Shown one piece after another: positions 58,994 to 64,000 of a stretch of DNA of 64,000 bases; the first letter of the stretch is position 1; each line of letters opens with the position of its first letter. Origin of the DNA: Mycolicibacterium nivoides (lineage in GTDB: Bacteria > Actinomycetota > Actinomycetes > Mycobacteriales > Mycobacteriaceae); contig NZ_CP034072.1 of the NCBI RefSeq assembly GCF_003855255.1, positions 1,054,001-1,118,000 of the forward strand, read 5' to 3'. Both the position numbers and the translations under genes were made by a program. The notes beneath the pieces were generated by a model. It did not search any database. It was given only the letters and a program-made list of their open reading frames with translations, and was not told where the DNA came from.

Positions 58994-59362
58994 TTACAGC
59001 GGGGGCGCGTCGTGTCGTGGGGTCAGTTGGGACAGTTTCTTGGGCCGGTGCACGGCAGGCCGGACTCGGGTGGCGGTGTCCACGGGAGCCACCGTCACCG
59101 GCGACGATTCCATGTAGTGCCAGACTTCCTGGCGACTCATCAGGCCGAACCGGATCTGCAGATCCGGATAGCTGAGGTGGAAGCGGTCGGCGACCTGCCG
59201 CAATTCCTCGGCGTTGGGATAGTCGGCTTCTTTGACGCGCCGGTAGTACGTGCTGCTGGATACTCCCAGTGCGCTGTACACGGCCTTGGCGTCGACCTCG
59301 CCGTCCAGCAGATAGTCCAGCAGGGCCTTGAGCTGCCTGCCGTTCTCGTCGGTTCGCGGCAT
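58994..59362 (-). CDS. small helix-turn-helix regulator
   Basis: 122 residues from ATG 59362. The frame extends further upstream, but that part covers the promoter and is rejected. The N-terminal MPRTDENGRQLKALLDYLLD leads to a helix-turn-helix AKAVYSALGVSSSTYYRRVK at about 25-45, then NAEELRQVADRFHLSYPDLQ, an arrangement like XRE/Cro-type repressors. The C-terminus is basic and Pro/Thr-rich. A TATTGT -10-like hexamer ends 6 bp before the ATG, so the mRNA may be leaderless. It probably controls itself and the divergent gene through the palindromes between them. Confidence 0.82.
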   Translation of the reverse strand: MPRTDENGRQLKALLDYLLDGEVDAKAVYSALGVSSSTYYRRVKEADYPNAEELRQVADRFHLSYPDLQIRFGLMSRQEVWHYMESSPVTVAPVDTATRVRPAVHRPKKLSQLTPRHDAPPL

Positions 59363-59431
59363 CAGAACACAATAGACCCCGAGCCCGGAGTTGGTCGCAG
59401 CGAACCGCAGCAAAGCCAGCAGTGGCGTTAT

Positions 59432-59498
59432 TGACAACGCTGTCAGACTTTTGGCACAGCTCTCCCATTTTTGGGAAACTCTGTCTAACGTGACATAT
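59432..59498. promoter_or_regulatory. divergent promoter with three inverted repeats
   Basis: Site 1 is TGACA-N4-TGTCA at 59432-59445. Site 2 is TCCCA-TTTT-TGGGA at 59463-59476. Site 3 is TGTC-N6-GACA at 59482-59495. Sites 1 and 3 share the TGTCA half-site. TAACGT (59486-59491) is a good -10 ending 7 bp before the ATG at 59499, so that gene would be leaderless and site 3 lies over its -10. These are likely operators of the small regulator at 58994. Confidence 0.55.
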
Positions 59499-60065
59499 AT
59501 GTCTGTTTCCGTCCTGCCCGACGCATATGGCACCGGTTCGTGGATCGCCGACTACGCCACCGTCGGACCGCCGGCCGTCTCGGATATGGCAACTGTGTCC
59601 GGTGCACTGGACGACGTGTTGTCAGCGGAGCTGGACGGAGCCCAGACCGCGATGGGCTGCACGGCCGAGGATCTGCTGCTGGCCGCCCTCGGCCGGGCAG
59701 TCGCCCGCGCGATCGGTGACGGTGTTTTGACCGTCGATGTCGTGAGCGGTCCCGAGAGGGCCGGATATCGCCGCGTCGGAGTGCCCTGTGTGTCACATCG
59801 TGGCCTGTCGGGGCCCGAATTGCTGGCCGTGGCACGGCCGGGGGTCGGCACCGGTGACCACCCGTCGGCGGACATGAGCTTCGCGTACGGAGAGGGGCCG
59901 CGGGCAGGGCAGTCCGACCATCCGCTGGCGCTGCACATCCATCGCGATACCGAGACCACCATGCACCTGCACTGGCGGTTCGACAGCCGCAGATTCGACC
60001 ATTGCACGGTCGACGAGCTGGCCGAGCAGTTTCCGCTGGCCCTGATCGAGGTCACCTCCGGTTAG
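59499..60065 (+). CDS. stand-alone half condensation-domain-like protein
   Basis: 188 residues from ATG 59499; the longer frame covers the promoter. The part TAEDLLLAALGRAVARAIG near 50 and the end LHWRFDSRRFDHCTVDELAE resemble the C-terminal lobe of non-ribosomal peptide synthetase condensation domains. No HHxxxDG motif is present, so it lacks the catalytic half and is not expected to be an active acyltransferase alone. It could bind or regulate a partner such as the acyltransferase paralogues. It is divergent from the small regulator and probably under its control. Confidence 0.7.
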   Translation: MSVSVLPDAYGTGSWIADYATVGPPAVSDMATVSGALDDVLSAELDGAQTAMGCTAEDLLLAALGRAVARAIGDGVLTVDVVSGPERAGYRRVGVPCVSHRGLSGPELLAVARPGVGTGDHPSADMSFAYGEGPRAGQSDHPLALHIHRDTETTMHLHWRFDSRRFDHCTVDELAEQFPLALIEVTSG

Positions 60066-60096
60066 GTCTGATTTCCGGATGATTTGCGGCGCTCAT

Positions 60097-60102
60097 TAGA
60101 CT
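60097..60102 (+). promoter_or_regulatory. probable -10 element of ileS
   Basis: TAGACT fits TANNNT and lies just before the T-box leader, placing the start site near 60109. No clear -35 is seen. Confidence 0.4.
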
Positions 60103-60378
60103 GGGTCCATCGGCGCTGATCCGGCCATCACCGGGGAGCCTTCGGAAGAACAGCCGCGGGATTCGAGTATTCGGATTCGGCGTCGCTCAGTAGAACCGGA
60201 CGGGTGGGCCCGTGATCGCCCGAAGTTGAGCGGCGCGCTGCCTGCAGCGCGCAAGCGGGGTGGTACCGCGGCGCTTGCGCACCCGTGCGACGTCGTCCCC
60301 GTGCCTGGACACACAGGCTCCCCGGGTGGGGAGCCCCCGACGCGGCCCGGCCGCGTCATAGGCACAGGAGACGCGTCA
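60103..60378 (+). ncRNA. T-box riboswitch leader of ileS
   Basis: The T-box bulge TGGTACCGCG is exact at 60261-60270. Upstream are an ATC (isoleucine) specifier at 60127-60129 within a short Stem I, and the actinobacterial linker marks GGGAGCCTTCGGAAGAAC and CAGTAGAACCGGACGGG. Uncharged tRNA-Ile should bind and allow expression. No T-run terminator follows; two strong hairpins (60316-60335 and 60339-60357) precede the AGGAG at 60366-60370, so control is most likely translational, as known for actinobacterial ileS T-boxes. Confidence 0.9.
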
Positions 60379-63300
60379 GTGACTGCCCAATCGGAGTCTT
60401 CAACGTCGACCGGCTACCCCAAGCCGGCCGCACCCAACTTCCCGGAGCGGGAACTTGAGGTGCTCGACTACTGGGCTGCCGACGACACCTTCCGGGCCAG
60501 CATCGCGCGCCGTGCCGATGCCGAGGAATACGTCTTCTACGACGGGCCGCCGTTCGCCAACGGTCTGCCGCACTACGGTCACCTGCTGACCGGGTATGTC
60601 AAGGACATCGTGCCGCGCTACCGCACCATGCGCGGTTACAAGGTGGAGCGCCGGTTCGGCTGGGACACCCACGGGCTGCCCGCCGAACTTGAGGTGCAGC
60701 GCCAGCTCGGCATCGCCGACAAGGCCCAGATCGAAGAGATGGGCATCGCGAAGTTCAACGAGGCATGCCGCGCCTCGGTGCTGAAGTACACCGACGAGTG
60801 GCGTGCCTACGTGACCCGCCAGGCCCGGTGGGTGGACTTCGACAACGACTACAAGACCCTGGACCCGACCTTCATGGAGTCGGTGATCTGGGCGTTCAAA
60901 CAGCTGTGGGACAAAGGCCTGGCCTACGAGGGCAACCGGGTGCTCCCGTACTGCTGGAACGACGAGACCCCGCTGTCCAACCACGAGCTGCGGATGGACG
61001 ACGACGTCTACCAGAGCCGCCAGGATCCAGCGGTCACAGTGGGCTTCACCGTGACCGACGGCCCTCTCAAGGGTGCGCACCTGTTGATCTGGACGACGAC
61101 CCCGTGGACGTTGCCGTCCAATCAGGCCGTCGCCGTCAATCCCGACATCGACTACGTGCTGGTGCAGGGTTCCGACGGGCGGCGCTACGTCCTGGCCCAG
61201 GCTCGGCTTGCCGCGTACGCCCGCGAGCTCGGGGAGGAACCCGAGGTTCTCGGCAGCTACACCGGGCGGGATCTGCTCGGCACGCGGTACCTGCCGCCGT
61301 TCACCTACTTCATGGACGCGCCCAACTCGTTCCAGGTGCTGGCCGCTGATTTCGTCAGCACGGAGGACGGCACCGGCATCGTGCACATGGCCCCCGCCTA
61401 CGGCGAGGACGACAAGGCCACCGCGGACACCGCCGACATCGTCGCGGTCACCCCGGTGGACTCGAAGGGCCGATTCGACGCGTCGGTACCCGATTACGCG
61501 GGCCAGCACGTTTTCGACGCCAATTCGCAGATCATCCGCGACCTCAAGAACGGCGACGGGCCTGCGGCGGCCAACGGCGCGGTGCTGTTGCGCCACGAGA
61601 CCTATGAGCACTCCTACCCGCACTGCTGGCGGTGCCGGAATCCGCTGATCTACCGCGCCGTGTCGTCGTGGTTCATCAAGGTCACCGACTTCCGGGACCG
61701 GATGGTGGAGCTCAACCAGCAGATCACCTGGTATCCCGAGCACGTCAAGGACGGACAGTTCGGTAAGTGGCTATCCAATGCGCGCGACTGGTCGGTGTCG
61801 CGAAATCGGTACTGGGGCAGCCCGATTCCGGTATGGAAGTCCGATGACCCGGCATACCCGCGGATCGACGTCTACGGCAGCCTCGACGAGCTCGAGCGCG
61901 ATTTCGGTGTGCGCCCGACGGATCTGCACCGGCCGTTCATCGACGAGCTGACGCGGCCGAACCCGGACGACCCGACCGGCAAGTCCACGATGCGCCGTAT
62001 CGAGGACGTGTTCGACGTGTGGTTCGACTCCGGGTCGATGCCGTACGCGCAGGTGCATTACCCGTTCGAGAACCAGGAGTGGTTCGACGGAATCGACGCC
62101 GGCAATCAGGCCGACGGCACCGACGCGCATTTCCCCGGCGACTTCATCGTCGAGTACATCGGCCAGACCCGCGGCTGGTTCTACACCATGCACGTGCTGG
62201 CCACCGCACTGTTCGACAAGCCCGCCTTCAAAACCTGTGTGGCGCACGGGATCGTGCTGGGCAACGACGGCCAGAAGATGAGCAAGTCGTTGCGCAACTA
62301 CCCGGATGTCAGCGAGGTGTTCGACCGTGACGGGTCCGACGCCATGCGCTGGTTCCTGATGGCCTCGCCGATCCTGCGTGGTGGCAACCTGATCGTCACC
62401 GAGCAGGGTATCCGCGAAGGCGTCCGGCAGGTGCTGCTGCCGTTCTGGAACGCCTACAGCTTCCTGGCGTTGTACGCGCCGAAGAAGGGCACTTGGCGGA
62501 CCGACTCGGACAACGTGCTGGACCGCTACATCCTGGCCAAGTTGGCTCAGCTGCGTGACGATCTGACCATCTCGCTGGATACGTGCGACATCTCCGGGGC
62601 ATGCGACGAACTGCGGCAGTTCACCGAGGCGTTGACGAACTGGTATGTGCGCCGGTCACGTTCGCGCTTCTGGGAGGAGGATGCCGACGCCATCGACACC
62701 CTGCACACCGTCCTCGAGGTGGCGTGCAGGCTGGCCGCACCCCTGTTGCCGCTGGCGACCGAGGTGATGTGGCGGGGCCTGACCGGTGAGCGCTCGGTGC
62801 ACCTGACCGACTGGCCCGAAGCCGATGTGCTGCCCAAGGACCCCGATCTGGTTGCCGCGATGGACCAGGTGCGCGAGGTGTGTTCGGTGGGTTCCTCGCT
62901 GCGCAAGGCCAAGAAGCTGCGGGTGCGCCTGCCGTTGCCGAAACTGACTGTGGCATTGGACAACACGGTGAATCCGTCCTCGATCACCCCGTTCGCGGAC
63001 CTGATCGCCGACGAACTCAATGTCAAGGATGTCGAGTTGACCGACGACATCGACGCCTATGGCAAGTTCGACCTCGCGGTCAACGCCCGCGTCGCCGGTC
63101 CCCGGATCGGCAAGGACGTTCAGGCCGCGATCAAGGCCGTCAAGGCGGGGGAGGGTGTGGTCAATCCCGACGGCACGCTGACCGCCGGGCCGGTGGTGCT
63201 GCAACCGGAGGAGTACACCGCCAAACTGGTTGCCGCCGATCCGGAGTGGACCGCGGCCCTGCCCGACGGCGGGGGCCTCGTGGTGCTCGACGGCACGGTC

Positions 63301-63564
63301 ACCGAGGAATTGGAAGCCGAGGGCTGGGCCAAGGACCGCATCCGTGAACTGCAGGAACTGCGCAAGTCGACCGGCCTTGAGGTGTCCGACCGGATCGCGG
63401 TGCAGATCTCGGTTCCGGCTCAGTACGAGCCGTGGGCACGTACCCATCGAGATCTCATCGCCGGTGAAATCCTGGCCACCGGTTTCGAGTTCGTCGACGG
63501 GGCCGCGCTGCCGGAGGGCACGGTGATCGGGGACGGGGTGCGGGTCGCGATCGCCAAAGCGTGA
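60379..63564 (+). CDS. ileS: isoleucyl-tRNA synthetase
   Basis: 1061 residues from GTG 60379 with AGGAG 8 bp ahead; the longer frame runs into the T-box RNA. Class I motifs: [16 protein letters not shown] (HIGH) near 60 and [12 protein letters not shown] (KMSKS) near 635, with the editing domain between them ([18 protein letters not shown] near 245). The zinc-site cysteines of bacterial short-type enzymes are absent at the end and the length is over 1000, so it belongs to the longer, eukaryote-like class often less sensitive to mupirocin. Homologue of Rv1536. Regulated by the T-box. Confidence 0.97.
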   Translation: MTAQSESSTSTGYPKPAAPNFPERELEVLDYWAADDTFRASIARRADAEEYVFYDGPPFANGLPHYGHLLTGYVKDIVPRYRTMRGYKVERRFGWDTHGLPAELEVQRQLGIADKAQIEEMGIAKFNEACRASVLKYTDEWRAYVTRQARWVDFDNDYKTLDPTFMESVIWAFKQLWDKGLAYEGNRVLPYCWNDETPLSNHELRMDDDVYQSRQDPAVTVGFTVTDGPLKGAHLLIWTTTPWTLPSNQAVAVNPDIDYVLVQGSDGRRYVLAQARLAAYARELGEEPEVLGSYTGRDLLGTRYLPPFTYFMDAPNSFQVLAADFVSTEDGTGIVHMAPAYGEDDKATADTADIVAVTPVDSKGRFDASVPDYAGQHVFDANSQIIRDLKNGDGPAAANGAVLLRHETYEHSYPHCWRCRNPLIYRAVSSWFIKVTDFRDRMVELNQQITWYPEHVKDGQFGKWLSNARDWSVSRNRYWGSPIPVWKSDDPAYPRIDVYGSLDELERDFGVRPTDLHRPFIDELTRPNPDDPTGKSTMRRIEDVFDVWFDSGSMPYAQVHYPFENQEWFDGIDAGNQADGTDAHFPGDFIVEYIGQTRGWFYTMHVLATALFDKPAFKTCVAHGIVLGNDGQKMSKSLRNYPDVSEVFDRDGSDAMRWFLMASPILRGGNLIVTEQGIREGVRQVLLPFWNAYSFLALYAPKKGTWRTDSDNVLDRYILAKLAQLRDDLTISLDTCDISGACDELRQFTEALTNWYVRRSRSRFWEEDADAIDTLHTVLEVACRLAAPLLPLATEVMWRGLTGERSVHLTDWPEADVLPKDPDLVAAMDQVREVCSVGSSLRKAKKLRVRLPLPKLTVALDNTVNPSSITPFADLIADELNVKDVELTDDIDAYGKFDLAVNARVAGPRIGKDVQAAIKAVKAGEGVVNPDGTLTAGPVVLQPEEYTAKLVAADPEWTAALPDGGGLVVLDGTVTEELEAEGWAKDRIRELQELRKSTGLEVSDRIAVQISVPAQYEPWARTHRDLIAGEILATGFEFVDGAALPEGTVIGDGVRVAIAKA

Positions 63565-63574
63565 GGCGGCCCGA

Positions 63575-63793
63575 TCAGGCGCCGGTCACCCGGGCCGTGC
63601 GGTCCCCGAGCGAAACGGTGTCGCCTGGGCGTAGCTGCCGGCCGCGCCGGAGTTCGACCTCGCCGTTGACGCTGACCAGGCCGTCGGCGATGACGGACTT
63701 GGCGTCGGCGCCGCTGTCGATGAGGGATGCCAGCTTGAGGAACTGCCCGAGGCGAATCGACTCGTCCCTGATTGGTACGTCATCCGGCGTCAT
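63575..63793 (-). CDS. small S4-domain RNA-binding protein
   Basis: 72 residues that make up one S4 domain: LGQFLKLASLIDSGADAKSV, then GLVSVNGEVELRRGRQLRPG with the usual VNG turn, and a final GDTVSLG. This is the YbcJ/YaaA-like group that binds structured RNA. It converges with ileS and is divergent from the DNA polymerase gene by 32 bp. Confidence 0.88.
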   Translation of the reverse strand: MTPDDVPIRDESIRLGQFLKLASLIDSGADAKSVIADGLVSVNGEVELRRGRQLRPGDTVSLGDRTARVTGA

Positions 63794-63825
63794 GCAGGTC
63801 AGGCTAGCGCCATAGCATCACAACC

Positions 63826-64000
63826 ATGAACGGCGCCGAGGCCACGGGCGCGGGCGGACGCTGGGTCCTGCACCTCGACATGGATGCGTTCTTCGCCTCC
63901 GTCGAACAGCTGACCCGTCCCACCTTGCGCGGCAGGCCCGTGCTCGTCGGCGGTCTGGGCGGTCGCGGTGTGGTGGCCGGGGCCAGCTACGAGGCGCGCC
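63826..64000 (+). CDS. dinB: Y-family DNA polymerase IV, N-terminal part (cut by window edge)
   Basis: The ATG at 63826 opens a frame that runs off the right edge after 58 codons. [20 protein letters not shown] holds the first catalytic aspartate ([11 protein letters not shown] is the family signature), followed by [10 protein letters not shown] and [11 protein letters not shown]. This is the palm/finger start of translesion polymerases of the DinB type, DinX (Rv1537) by synteny with ileS. Confidence 0.92.

Overview
The window is high-GC actinobacterial DNA and almost certainly comes from a non-tuberculous, probably fast-growing Mycobacterium (Mycolicibacterium). The order sufR-sufBDCSUT, trxA, echA12, ABC-F, tetR-acn, ripA-ripB-moxR1, fabG1-inhA-hemH, NfeD/SPFH, mutA-mutB-meaB, lipL ... 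ileS, dinB matches the M. tuberculosis segment around Rv1457c-Rv1497 and Rv1536-Rv1537 as I remember it. Several genes I recall there (trxB1, Rv1482c, a mazEF-like pair) are absent.

Bases 1-2,899 (minus strand) hold an ABC exporter and the mannosyltransferase mptB. Bases 3,010-9,282 are the complete iron-sulfur cluster assembly operon behind the repressor sufR, with a perfect palindrome at its start. Bases 9,300-18,343 hold small hypothetical genes, thioredoxin, an enoyl-CoA hydratase, an ABC-F ATPase, and aconitase with a TetR regulator. Bases 18,567-24,137 form a cell-wall block: the NlpC/P60 peptidoglycan hydrolases ripA and ripB, then moxR1, DUF58 and VWA genes. The last two are joined by 32-bp tandem repeats that form a chain of overlapping mini-ORFs. 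Bases 24,213-27,048 are fabG1-inhA (mycolic acid FAS-II) and the ferrochelatase. Bases 27,077-37,670 hold NfeD/SPFH membrane genes, a TVP38 protein, methylmalonyl-CoA mutase with its chaperone, a lipoprotein and a beta-lactamase-fold esterase.

Between lipL and ileS (about 37.7-60.1 kb) lies the accessory part. A strong terminator is followed by about 900 bp of AT-richer DNA with operator-like palindromes and a decayed gene. Then comes a lipid locus: a Mas/Pks5-type iterative polyketide synthase whose AT motif predicts methylmalonyl-CoA, a PapA acyltransferase, two paralogous acyltransferase-like proteins, a fatty acyl-AMP ligase and a membrane protein, read as one operon. A proline-rich secreted protein, a Gap/Sap-family membrane protein, a third acyltransferase paralogue and an MmpL transporter follow. 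PKS, FAAL, PapA, Gap and MmpL are the parts list of known exported methyl-branched acyl glycolipids (sulfolipid, DAT, LOS, trehalose polyphleates). This set lacks glycosyltransferases and has extra acyltransferase-like genes, so its product cannot be named. The mutAB-meaB genes about 4 kb upstream could feed methylmalonyl-CoA to it.

The right edge has a small HTH regulator with a multi-palindrome divergent promoter, a stand-alone half condensation-domain protein, a T-box leader before ileS, an S4 RNA-binding protein and the start of a Y-family DNA polymerase.
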